A stretch of DNA of 37,354 bases from an uncultured Mailhella sp. (GCF_944324995.1 NZ_CALUYL010000030.1:1-37354); one strand, 5' to 3'; shown: positions 8,154 to 15,188, counted from the stretch's first letter. Program-made: numbers and translations. Notes: generated by a model not told the origin, from the sequence alone.

Positions 8154-8861
8154 TTATTTTTTTTCGGGCTTGTTGCCGCGCACGATCATGTCGGCGAAGG
8201 CGGTGGCGGTTTCCTTCACCCAGTCGAGGTGGGGTTCGGGGGCGTCGTTGCCGAGAATGGAGCTGACGGTGACGAAGAGCACGGTGTCCTTCACGGGAAC
8301 CACGGCGGTGGCCACGGCCGTGGAAAGCCAGCTCTTGGGGCCGCGTTCCATCATATTAAAGTGGATGAGACTGGTGTACAAAAAAGCGCTCGACGTGCGC
8401 ACGGAATCCACCAGCAGGGGCGTGCCCGTGGAGAGCGCGCGTTCGAGGGCCTTCTGACGGTTTTCCAGCTCCTGCGCCGGGGTGTCGGTGCGGCTGCGCG
8501 GTATGCGCGAAAAGCCGATGAAAAGTCCTTCCGTGGAGCGGGCCAGCAGCTCGGCGTCCTTCTGTTCCAGGGGGCGGTTCTGGCCTTCCAGGGCGCAGAT
8601 GAGCACCTGCCTTGTGACGGCGTCGCGGCTGCCGTAGCGGTACTGATGCGCCATGTACTGCGGCAGATACATCTTCACGAGCCGACCGTGACGCACGGCG
8701 TTTTTTTCGGTGTCGAGAAAAAGGTCGGACTCGCGATCGGTAAGTTCGGTGAAGCCGTCGGGCGCGGAAAACTTGAGGGAATCCACCCCGTCGTCGAAGG
8801 CGCGGGCGGAAAGGGGAAGGCAGAGCAGAAGCGTGAGAAGCAGGGGAAGAACTGGGCGCAT
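8154..8861 (-). CDS. Secreted or periplasmic protein of unknown function
   Basis: A 235-residue protein I do not recognise. It begins with a clear Sec signal peptide: MRP, a leucine-rich core and an SARAF cleavage region near residues 16-22, so it is exported. The mature part is a mixed alpha/beta-looking soluble domain without transmembrane helices or cysteine pairs; KFSAPDGFTELTDRESDLFLD near its start and TAVVPVKDTVLFVTVSS near its end are the most hydrophobic stretches. The start at 8861 is chosen for the AAGGAG 6 nt upstream and the signal peptide; the frame stays open further up. It is transcribed alone, divergent from the UPF0173 gene. Confidence 0.85.
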   Translation of the reverse strand: MRPVLPLLLTLLLCLPLSARAFDDGVDSLKFSAPDGFTELTDRESDLFLDTEKNAVRHGRLVKMYLPQYMAHQYRYGSRDAVTRQVLICALEGQNRPLEQKDAELLARSTEGLFIGFSRIPRSRTDTPAQELENRQKALERALSTGTPLLVDSVRTSSAFLYTSLIHFNMMERGPKSWLSTAVATAVVPVKDTVLFVTVSSILGNDAPEPHLDWVKETATAFADMIVRGNKPEKK

Positions 8862-8943
8862 GGCGAACTCCTTGCGTCGCGGCAGGGCCGCTCGAAAGCG
8901 GCGCGGCCCGGAGATGAACTCCGTGCGCTGCGAAGCCCTTCGA

Positions 8944-8972
8944 GAGTTGCCCGGCGTCGGGATTTTTGTCAA
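8944..8972 (-). promoter_or_regulatory. Possible promoter for the secreted-protein gene
   Basis: A perfect TTGACA -35 on the minus strand (8972-8967) has at 17-bp spacing only CAACTC (8949-8944), a poor -10. It is kept because of the exact -35 and its position 83 nt before the start codon. Confidence 0.25.
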
Positions 8973-8993
8973 GGCTCGGGGGCCGCTTACGGC

Positions 8994-9022
8994 TTGACCG
9001 TGAGCCGAGGTGATATTAAAAG
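8994..9022 (+). promoter_or_regulatory. Promoter candidate for the UPF0173 gene
   Basis: TTGACC (8994-8999), 17-bp spacer, TAAAAG (9017-9022), about 88 nt before the start codon. The same layout, ending TATTAAAAGGA, precedes the CDF transporter gene at 23106-23134. Confidence 0.45.
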
Positions 9023-9109
9023 GAAAAAACCGTTTCCGTCCCCTTCGTTTTTGCGGAGGAGTCCTCGGGAAGTTGCTTCTTCCCTTTCCCCCTTACCCGT
9101 GGAGGAATC

Positions 9110-9808
9110 ATGTCTCAGCTGCATATTACCTGGTATGGCCATTCCAACGTCATGCTCAGTGAAAACGGCGTGTCCGTTCTTTTCGATCCGTTTTTTGAAG
9201 GCAATCGCTTTGCGCCCGACTGGCGCGAGATTCCCCGTCCCGACATTGTGGCCCTGACGCACGATCACGGCGATCACATGGGTCAGACCGTGGAAATCGT
9301 GCGCACCACCGGAGCCATGCTGTACTGCATCGCTGACCTTGTGGGCTACTTCCGCGAACGCGGCGTGCCGGAAGGTCAGATCATCAACTACGGCATGGGC
9401 GGCAACGTGGACGGCACGCTGGAATTCAAGGGAACCAAGCTCACCATGACGCAGGCGTTCCATTCCGCGGCCATGGGCTCTCCTGTGGGCTACGTGGTGG
9501 AAATGCCGGGCGGACACACCGTGTACCACGCCGGCGACACCGGCCTGTTCGGCGACATGACGCTCATTGCCGACCGCTTCAATCTTGATCTTGCGCTGCT
9601 GCCCATCGGCGGCGTGTTCACTATGGACGGCAGGCTGGCCGCCAAGGCGGCGGGCCTGCTCGGCGCGCCCGTGGCCATGCCCATGCACTACCGCACCTTC
9701 CCGGTGCTGGCGCAGAACGCCGATCTGTTCGTGGAATCGCTGAAGGAATTTGCTCCGACCTGCCGTCCGCTGGTGATCGAGCCCAACGAGATGGTGGTGC
9801 TGGACTGA
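9110..9808 (+). CDS. UPF0173 metal-dependent hydrolase (metallo-beta-lactamase fold)
   Basis: A 232-residue cytosolic protein of the UPF0173/YtkL family, small metallo-beta-lactamase-fold hydrolases whose substrate is not generally established. It shows the family start ITWYGHSNV (residues 6-14), the metal motif THDHGDHMG (50-58: His51, His53, Asp55, His56), a later histidine AFHSA, HAGDTGLFGDM as the bridging-aspartate loop, and MPMHYRTFP near the C-terminus. GGAGG stands 5 nt before the ATG. Length is typical (about 225-235). It is monocistronic and divergent from the secreted-protein gene. No link to neighbouring functions is visible. Confidence 0.93.
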   Translation: MSQLHITWYGHSNVMLSENGVSVLFDPFFEGNRFAPDWREIPRPDIVALTHDHGDHMGQTVEIVRTTGAMLYCIADLVGYFRERGVPEGQIINYGMGGNVDGTLEFKGTKLTMTQAFHSAAMGSPVGYVVEMPGGHTVYHAGDTGLFGDMTLIADRFNLDLALLPIGGVFTMDGRLAAKAAGLLGAPVAMPMHYRTFPVLAQNADLFVESLKEFAPTCRPLVIEPNEMVVLD

Positions 9809-10748
9809 TTTCGGCACTCGGATGCCCCGTCTTCCGGGCATGCCCTCGGAGGCGGGGCCGACTCGCCTCGGCATGAGGGGCGCATCCCCTCGGCCGCGGG
9901 CGAGTCTGCGCCCGGGCGTCGGCCTTGCAAAAAAGCCGATGCCCCCGCGCAGTTTTCCTGCCTTGCTCCGTTGTCGGCAGACGCGGGCGGAAACGCCCCT
10001 CGGACGTCCGGCGTGTTGTCGGCGGGGGCCTGTCTGATCGCCCTTCGGCGGGAGCATCCTGTCCGCAGGATGTGAGCCGTTCAAAGGGGCCTTTTTTTCG
10101 CGGAGCTGCCCCGGCTTCGGAGCCTCGCAGGGCGGAGGATTTTTCGTCCCGTCGCGAGGCGCGGGCTTCCGGGAAATTTCACGACCGGCGCTTTGCGATG
10201 GCTTCGCGCAGAGCACTGCCTCTTCCCCCAGCCGGAGGGCTTCCGCGCAGGCGGGCCGCGCATCCGTCCCCGCAGGAGAGTCCGGCGGCGACGGCCCGGC
10301 GCAGGTCGTGCGCGGGCGGCGCTGAGACAGCCTTGGTGCTCCGCTCTCTGCGCTGCCTTGAGCCTCTCCCGCGTGGGATGCCCGGGCGGCGGAAGGCGCT
10401 TTCGCGCGGCGCAAATGCCCGGCGTGCGGCATCCGGCGTTCGGGCGTCAGGTGCGCTTTGCGGCGAGGCCTCATCCGCGTTTCGGGAAGAGTCGGACGCC
10501 GACGACGCAGGCGGAACGCGGGCGGCAATGTTCCTGCGCGGGCCGTGCGCGCCCCGGGCCCGGACTCCCGCAGTGCGAGGCTTCCGGCATGTGCAGGTCC
10601 GCTTCCCGGATGTCCTTCAGCGCGGAGTTTTTTCCGCCGGGGAAGAGGGGCTTTTCCCGCTTCATCATTTTTCCGAAAAGGGTTATCATGGGTCGGTTCC
10701 GCTGCGGCGTCCCGCCGCGGCCGAAGACTGACGCATGGGGAGACGCCT
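9809..10748. other. Long GC-rich spacer between the hydrolase gene and the lpt operon
   Basis: A 940-nt stretch without a credible gene: all open frames here are arginine/proline/alanine-rich and unlike any family. It contains a weak hairpin ATGCCC/GGGCAT (9822-9841) just after the hydrolase stop, and a 10-bp stem (9914-9923 with 9935-9944, one G-T pair) around an A-rich loop, neither followed by a T-run. The last 100 nt hold the probable lpt promoter. I see nothing else. Confidence 0.55.
10661..10689 (+). promoter_or_regulatory. Promoter candidate for the small-gene/lptF/lptG operon
   Basis: TATCAT (10684-10689, five of six consensus) has TTCATC at 17-bp spacing (10661-10666, three of six). 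It lies 60 nt before the first start codon, in the only AT-rich patch of this spacer. Confidence 0.35.
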
Positions 10749-10943
10749 ATGGCCACCGTTATGCAGCACGAAGAACTGATACGCCGCGCCCTTGCCTATA
10801 TTCTGGAACGCAGACGCGACTGCCCCGGCGCGGACGCCGCCGAGCTTCTGGACAGCGCCGGCGCGCGCTTCAATCTTTCGCCCCTCGATCAGGAGGCGCT
10901 GGAAAGACTGCTTTCGCTCAAGTCCGACGAGGGCGTCGCATGA
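10749..10943 (+). CDS. Small 64-residue protein, translationally coupled to lptF
   Basis: Short acidic protein beginning MATVMQHEELIRRALAYILE. It looks mainly alpha-helical: two amphipathic helices around residues 5-22 and 44-60, joined by a segment with GADAAELLDSAGARFN. It has no signal peptide, membrane helix or cysteines, and I do not recognise a family. It is judged real because GGGGAG stands 6 nt before the ATG, its stop overlaps the lptF start as ATGA, and its composition is balanced, unlike the GC artefacts around it. The coupling to lptF suggests a dosage or assembly role, or simply a leader peptide. Confidence 0.75.
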   Translation: MATVMQHEELIRRALAYILERRRDCPGADAAELLDSAGARFNLSPLDQEALERLLSLKSDEGVA

Positions 10944-12112
10944 ATCTTCTCCAGCGACGCCTGTTCCTGGAGCACGCCAAGACGTTTTTTCTGTCCATGG
11001 CCGTGCTCCTGCTGTTCATCCTCATGGGCCGCGCTCTCCAGCTGCGCGACATGCTCCTCGGTCTTGAGCTGAGCATCTGGGATACCCTGCGCCTGTTCGG
11101 ATATCTGAGCCCGTTCTTTCTGCTCATCATCTGCCCCATCGCCTGCATGCTGGCGGTTTTCCTCACCTTTTTGCGCATGAGCACAGACAGGGAACTCGTC
11201 GCCCTCAAGGCCGGCGGCGTGAGCCTGTATCAGATGCTGCCCGCGCCGCTCCTCTTTTCCGTGCTCTGCGCGCTGTTCGGCTTCTGGATTTCCGTGTACT
11301 GGCAGGCCTGGGGCATGGGACATTTTCGTTCCGAGGTGCTGGACATCGCGAGCAGCAGCGCCCGTGTGGTGGTGCAGCCCGGCGTGTTCAACAAGGACGT
11401 GCCCAACATGGTCATGTTTGCGCGCAAGGTGGATCCCGTCACCGGCACCATGGCCGGCGTGATGGTGGAAGACCGGCGCGCCGCCGACACCACCATGACC
11501 ATTCTTGCCCCCGACGGCAGCCTCGACGCCGACTACGAAAACGGCGAACTCATCTTTCTGCTCAAGAACGGCCGCAGCTACACCGAAAAGGATAATGCGC
11601 TCTCGGTCATGGGCTTTCAGGAATACGCCGTGCGCCTGAGCTTCGACTCTCTGTTCCAGGGCGTGGACATGGGCCCGGTCAAGCCCAAGGAATACACATG
11701 GGCCCGCCTCTACGACACCCAGAACGAACGCGAGCTCCAGAAGACCGATCCGCGCATGGCCCGCAAAATCGTGGTGGAACGGCACAAGCGTCACGTGTTT
11801 CCCATTGCCTGCGTGGTGCTGTGCATCTTCGTCATACCCATTGCCACGTCGTTTCAGGGCCTCAAGCAGCAGACAGGCGTGCTCATGGCGCTGCTTCTGT
11901 TCCTCGTGTATTACAGTCTGCTCATGCTGGGCATCAGTCTCGGCGAAAGCGGCGATCTTGATCCGGCCATCGGCCTGTGGGTTCCCAACGCGGTCTTTCT
12001 GCTGATGGGCCTCTACGGCCTGCGGCTCGCCGCGCAGGAACGCATGCCGCGCATCACCGAATACTGGAATTCCCGCAAGAGCCGCAAAAAGAAGAAGGGG
12101 GCCGAGGCATGA
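10940..12112 (+). CDS. lptF: LPS export ABC transporter permease LptF
   Basis: Inner-membrane half of the LptB2FG extractor that pulls lipopolysaccharide out of the membrane toward the LptC/A/D bridge. The 390-residue protein has the YjgP/YjgQ layout: three N-terminal membrane helices (about residues 12-125, including RMSTDRELVALKAGGVSLYQ, the coupling-helix region), a large periplasmic beta domain with GVFNKDVPNMVMFARKVD, and three C-terminal helices after residue 280. It ends in a lysine-rich tail. The start at 10940 overlaps the small upstream gene as ATGA, and its own stop overlaps lptG the same way, so the three genes are one coupled operon. Length is close to the family (about 365). Confidence 0.95.
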   Translation: MNLLQRRLFLEHAKTFFLSMAVLLLFILMGRALQLRDMLLGLELSIWDTLRLFGYLSPFFLLIICPIACMLAVFLTFLRMSTDRELVALKAGGVSLYQMLPAPLLFSVLCALFGFWISVYWQAWGMGHFRSEVLDIASSSARVVVQPGVFNKDVPNMVMFARKVDPVTGTMAGVMVEDRRAADTTMTILAPDGSLDADYENGELIFLLKNGRSYTEKDNALSVMGFQEYAVRLSFDSLFQGVDMGPVKPKEYTWARLYDTQNERELQKTDPRMARKIVVERHKRHVFPIACVVLCIFVIPIATSFQGLKQQTGVLMALLLFLVYYSLLMLGISLGESGDLDPAIGLWVPNAVFLLMGLYGLRLAAQERMPRITEYWNSRKSRKKKKGAEA

Positions 12113-13176
12113 GCCTGCTTTTCCGATACATCTTCCTGCGGCACGCCCGCCTGCTGCTGCTCATCATGGGCCTCGGCGTGGGCATCTACCTGCTCACCGA
12201 CATCGTGGAACGCGTGGACATCTTCATTGAAGCGGGTTCCGGCATAGGTCTGGTGCTCCAGTACTTCGGCGTTCGCCTGCCTTCCATCATCGCGCAGATC
12301 CTGCCCGCCGTGTTCCTGCTGGCCACGGTGGTCACCCTCTGCCTCATGGGCGGAAGCCGCGAACTCACGGCCCTCCACGCCGGCGGCATTTCCTTTGCCA
12401 CCGTGGCCGTCATTCTGGTCATGTGCGGCGTGTTCTGGGGCGTCGTGCAGTTCTGCTGCTCGCAGCTGCTCGCCGTGCAGGGCGAACGCTATTCCCAGCA
12501 GATATGGCAGGAAGAGGTGCGCAAGAAAAATCTCGACGATCGTACCCTCGACGACGTGTGGTTCATGGAAAACGGCTGGACCGTGTCCGTGAAAACCCTC
12601 AGAGCCGACGGCGAAGGCTCCGGCTTCTCCGCCTTCCACGTCCGTGACGGCGGCTCCGACGTGGACGTCATCGTGCGCGCCCCCCGCGTGAAGGGCAGCG
12701 AAAACGGATGGGTGGCCGCCAACGCCGTGCGCCTCTATCCCGATACCTACCAGAGAGAAAACCTTCCCCGCCTGGAACTGCCCCTGCATCAGGATCCGGA
12801 ACTCTTCTTCTCTACGGAATCCAACAACCTGCAGCAGCTCCCGCTCTGGCAGCTCGGCGACGCCATCAGCCAGCTCGGCGCGGCGGGCTCCAACGTGGAC
12901 GGCCTGCGCACCGTGTGGCACGGAAAAATCGCCTACGCCGCCTCCCTCGTGGTCATGGCCGTGCTCGGCGCTGCCATCGTGTCCCGCTTCCCCAATATCT
13001 ACATCGCCGTGGCCATCAGCATGGCGGGTACCTTCATCATGTACGCCCTCACCATGTTCGGCGAATCCCTGGGCCAGCGCGGAACCCTCCCTCCCTTCAT
13101 GGCCGCCTGGGGACCCGATACCCTCCTGCTCCTCATCGCCGTCGGCAGACTCTACCTCGTCAGCATCCGACGCTGA
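12109..13176 (+). CDS. lptG: LPS export ABC transporter permease LptG
   Basis: Partner of LptF in LptB2FG. The 355-residue protein has the same 3+3 helix plan: N-terminal helices with the typical VERVDIFIEAG, PSIIAQILPAVFLLATVVTL followed by GGSRELTALHAGGIS (the coupling region), a periplasmic domain from about residue 125 to 265 with DDVWFMENG, and C-terminal helices with TMFGESLGQRGTLPPFMAAW, the classic LptG end. The start overlaps the lptF stop as ATGA. The operon carries no lptB, lptA or lptC in this window. A strong terminator follows within 30 nt. Confidence 0.95.
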   Translation: MSLLFRYIFLRHARLLLLIMGLGVGIYLLTDIVERVDIFIEAGSGIGLVLQYFGVRLPSIIAQILPAVFLLATVVTLCLMGGSRELTALHAGGISFATVAVILVMCGVFWGVVQFCCSQLLAVQGERYSQQIWQEEVRKKNLDDRTLDDVWFMENGWTVSVKTLRADGEGSGFSAFHVRDGGSDVDVIVRAPRVKGSENGWVAANAVRLYPDTYQRENLPRLELPLHQDPELFFSTESNNLQQLPLWQLGDAISQLGAAGSNVDGLRTVWHGKIAYAASLVVMAVLGAAIVSRFPNIYIAVAISMAGTFIMYALTMFGESLGQRGTLPPFMAAWGPDTLLLLIAVGRLYLVSIRR

Positions 13177-13203
13177 CACCCACACACCATACACCGCAAC
13201 CAG

Positions 13204-13236
13204 CGCGGATCGGCTCGCCCCGGTCCGCGTTTTTTT
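13204..13236 (+). terminator. Intrinsic terminator of the lptF-lptG operon
   Basis: CGCGGATCGG (13204-13213) pairs with CCGGTCCGCG (13220-13229) with one T-G wobble around a 6-nt loop, followed at once by seven T (13230-13236). Confidence 0.93.
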
Positions 13237-13241
13237 CGCTC

Positions 13242-13295
13242 GGAAAGACAGGAAAGGCAGGAAAGGCAGGAAAGGCAGGAAAGGCAGGAAAGGCA
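13242..13295. repeat. Six tandem copies of a 9-bp unit, GGAAAGGCA
   Basis: Units start at 13242 (one change, GGAAAGACA), 13251, 13260, 13269, 13278 and 13287. A looser version of the same unit forms a tandem at 35634-35694 in front of the second repeat cluster, and a single unit is at 36105-36113. The unit length of 9 and lack of spacers rule out CRISPR. Copy number should be variable. Confidence 0.95.
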
Positions 13296-13750
13296 GGCGG
13301 GGGAAATAATTCCCCCCGCGCCCCCCTGTTTCCGCCGACGGCTTCGCCCTCGGCGGGGAGGGAGTGTGCAGGCAAAGCGAGTTGCCTATAACTGAGGCCG
13401 TGCAGAAAGGTCATGACTGCAGAGGGCGGGGTGCTTGGCGGGCGTTGTTCGGTCTGCGGACTCAGTGCAGGTGTGTCCTGTCGGACCCACCTGCGGTGGC
13501 CGACTCCTGTCCGGCCTTCGCCGGACAGTCGTGTCAAAGGAAGAGATTTCCAGATGTTTTGGAGGGAACATCGAGGCAGGTTCGCACATGCAGACCGGAA
13601 GGCCGTCTCCCAACGCTAGGGGGCCCGCGACCTGTCTTCAGACGGTCGCGCCGACGGGCATAAGCAGGCGGGATTCATTCCCGCCGTTAAACGCAATGCC
13701 CGTCGTACAAGTCCCGCAGGCCGAACGGCGTGTCTTGCGCAAACGGGACG
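13296..13750 (+). repeat. Mosaic palindromic repeat, copy 1 (palindrome, hairpin and structured module A)
   Basis: Starts with a near-palindrome (13298-13318) and a hairpin CCGCCGA/TCGGCGG, then module A from about 13428. Stems of module A: P1 13467-13473/13488-13494 plus 13475-13478/13483-13486; P2 13507-13515/13520-13528; P3 13627-13632/13644-13649 plus 13634-13636/13641-13643; P4 13652-13661/13696-13705 enclosing P5 13667-13673/13679-13685. It is homologous to 36000-36468 over about 320 nt, and its 3' half to 35813-35985. P2, P3 and P5 carry compensatory changes among copies. Candidate structured RNA or dispersed palindromic element; no protein is conserved across copies. Orientation is assigned as plus only for convenience. 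Confidence 0.8.
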
Positions 13751-13775
13751 TGGCGGACTCCGGGCGCCCGCATGC

Positions 13776-13857
13776 CGCCCCACCTGCGGTGGCCGACGCC
13801 TGTCCGGCCTGCGCCGGACAGGCGTGTCAAAGGAATAGATTTTCAGATGTTGGGGGA
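13776..13857 (+). repeat. Partial copy A' of the structured module (CCACC hairpin and P2 only)
   Basis: Directly after module A the segment from CCCACCTGCGGTGG onward recurs (compare 13487-13560). Its P2 hairpin is the best formed of the three: 13796-13808 pairs perfectly with 13813-13825 (13 bp, CTGC loop). The partner of P1 is absent, so only the alternative CCACC/GGTGG hairpin can form here. Confidence 0.8.
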
Positions 13858-14010
13858 GAAGTATCCGGCGAAAGAGGCCCGCTGATGGAGGAATGTCCGG
13901 GGACGCTGGTGGGGAAGGCAGCGCCCATAAATAAAAGTTTTAGGAAGGAGGATGGGGGTGCGGGGGAAGGAGGAAAGCCCTTTTTCAAAAGGGTTTCCTC
14001 TTTTTCCCGC
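13858..14010. repeat. 153-bp direct repeat R1 with terminal 51-nt hairpin
   Basis: Matches R2 (14129-14281) at all but about four of 153 positions, in the same orientation, 271 nt apart. The last 51 nt (13960-14010) form a long hairpin: GCGGGGGAAGGAGGAAA, one bulged G, CCCTTTT, TC loop, then the complementary arm, here with three C-to-T changes in the distal 3' arm that mostly become G-T pairs. Without a long T-run it can only be a moderately efficient bidirectional terminator. Confidence 0.95.
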
Positions 14011-14128
14011 AATCACAACTTCTTTGCGCCTGTTTTCGGCGCGGAGGTTCAAACAGCACAAAGCGCACCTCAGCGCGTTGTCAACGCTCCGGGGAGTGCG
14101 GATGACATTGGAAAATTGAAGGGAAAAG

Positions 14129-14281
14129 GAAGTATCCGGCGAAAGAGGCCCGCTGATGGAGGAATGTTCGGGGACGCTGGTGGGGAAGGCAGCGCCCATA
14201 AATAAAAGTTTTAGGAAGGAGGATGGGGGTGCGGGGGAAGGAGGAAAGCCCTTTTTCAAAAGGGTTTCCTCCTTCCCCCGC
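14129..14281. repeat. 153-bp direct repeat R2 with terminal 51-nt hairpin
   Basis: Second copy of R1. Its hairpin (14231-14281) is perfect apart from one bulged G, with about 24 base pairs. It lies between the convergent lptG and acetyltransferase genes and 27 nt downstream of the latter's stop, so it probably ends the acetyltransferase transcript. The preceding 100 nt contain ATAAATAAAAGTTTT, also present at R3. Confidence 0.95.
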
Positions 14282-14307
14282 ATCTCTCCCCCTCTCTCTC
14301 TTTCTTC

Positions 14308-14877
14308 CTAATCTTCTATTTCCGAAAACGGGGTGAAGGGCTGCGGGGGGTCGGAGGGTTCGGCGAGGCGTTTTTCCATCCAGACCATGTCGTACCAGCG
14401 GTTGAACTTGAAGCCGCAGCGGGGGAACTCGCCCACGGTATGGAAGCCCATGCGGGTATGGAAATGGATGCTGGCGAGGGTGAGGTGTTCGTCCTCCTTG
14501 GGCGGGCGGGCGATGCAGGCGTAGAGCAGCAGGATTCCCTGTTTTTGCAGCAGGGATTCAAGGCGGTTGTAGAGCATGGCTCCGAGGCCGCGGCCGCGTT
14601 CGTTCCGGGCCAGGTAGATGGAGGCTTCGGCGCACCACTGGTAGGCCTTGCGCGGGTGGAAGGCCGAGGCGTAGGCGTAGCCGAGAATGGAGCCGTTCTG
14701 TTCGGCGACGAGCCACGGATAGCGGGCGAGGGTGTGGGCGAGTCTTCCTTCAAAGTCCTGAAGGGTGGGCACATCGTACTCAAAGCTGATGGCCGTGTTC
14801 TGCACGTAGGGCGCGTAGATGTTCAGCATGGCCGGAACGTCGGCCGCGGTTGCCGTGCGGATGCGAATGTCGTTCAT
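14308..14877 (-). CDS. GNAT-family N-acetyltransferase (phosphinothricin/MnaT-like)
   Basis: Cytosolic acetyl-CoA-dependent N-acetyltransferase of the Pat/YncA subgroup, which acetylates amino-acid analogues such as phosphinothricin or methionine sulfoximine. The 189-residue protein shows the subgroup order: RIRTATAADVPAMLNIYAPY at the start, TAISFEYDVPT, WLVAEQNGSILGYAYAS, the acetyl-CoA loop RNERGRGLGA (residues 91-100), and SIHFHTRMGFHTVGEFPRCG then FKFNRWYDMVWME. The start at 14877 has AAGG about 7 nt upstream; a longer frame upstream lacks similarity. It is a single-gene unit bracketed by R2 and R3 repeats. The actual substrate is not predictable. Confidence 0.9.
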   Translation of the reverse strand: MNDIRIRTATAADVPAMLNIYAPYVQNTAISFEYDVPTLQDFEGRLAHTLARYPWLVAEQNGSILGYAYASAFHPRKAYQWCAEASIYLARNERGRGLGAMLYNRLESLLQKQGILLLYACIARPPKEDEHLTLASIHFHTRMGFHTVGEFPRCGFKFNRWYDMVWMEKRLAEPSDPPQPFTPFSEIED

Positions 14878-15188
14878 GAGAGCCTTCTGCAACGCAGTGT
14901 TTCGGAATGGGGCGTCTGACCGGAGAAGCGGCGGCCTGAGGGAAAGCGCGGAAGCTGCCTGCGCGGCTGCGGATTGATCCGGCGGGGAAGGGAAGAAGCC
15001 GGGGAGACCGCGCACTGAGGGAGGGGCTTGAACGGAGCGTTTGACGGGACGTTGCTGGAAGCGGGCCGCGACGCCTGCGCCCCAGGTACTGAAAAATAAA
15101 AAGTTTTCGGAAAGAGGATGGGGGTGCGGGGGAAGGAGAAAAGCCCTTTTTCAAAAGGGTTTTCTCCTTCCCCCGCCGAATTTCTCTC
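14878..15188. other. Spacer between lepA and the acetyltransferase gene
   Basis: 311 nt without a gene. The lepA-proximal half holds repeat R3 and its hairpin; the other half, upstream of the acetyltransferase, is GC-rich. I could not identify a convincing promoter in it. Confidence 0.6.
15091..15176 (-). repeat. Diverged copy R3 of the hairpin module; probable lepA terminator
   Basis: Shares the last ~85 nt of R1/R2 (AATAAAAAGTTTT, GAGGATGGGGGT, then the hairpin at 15126-15176). The inner stem reads GGAGAAAA/TTTTCTCC where R2 has GGAGGAAA/TTTCCTCC, a paired G-C to A-T change that keeps the helix. It ends 12 nt from the lepA stop; on the minus strand the stem is followed further down by T-rich CTTTTTATTTTTC. 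Confidence 0.85.

Larger units (their letters stand above)
13177..14307. other. Repeat-rich spacer between lptG and the acetyltransferase gene
   Basis: 1131 nt with no credible gene. In order it holds: the lptG terminator; six 9-bp tandem repeats; a GGGGGAAATAATTCCCCCC palindrome; a variable hairpin; structured module A; a second partial module (A'); direct repeat R1 with its 51-nt hairpin; 118 nt without features; direct repeat R2 with its hairpin. Each is listed separately. Open frames here are translations of repeats. Confidence 0.8.

Noticed and set aside
9914-9944. Terminator after the UPF0173 gene
   Set aside because: The 10-bp stem is real but has no T-run on either side and lies more than 100 nt after the stop.
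8987-10756. 589-residue minus-strand open frame
   Set aside because: It runs antisense across the clear UPF0173 gene and is arginine/alanine/proline-rich; a GC-driven shadow.
13242-13295. CRISPR array
   Set aside because: Units are 9 bp, contiguous and without spacers; no cas gene in the window.
13843-14283. 146-residue minus-strand frame with an internal duplicated peptide
   Set aside because: The duplicated peptide is just the translation of direct repeats R1 and R2, including the hairpin arms.
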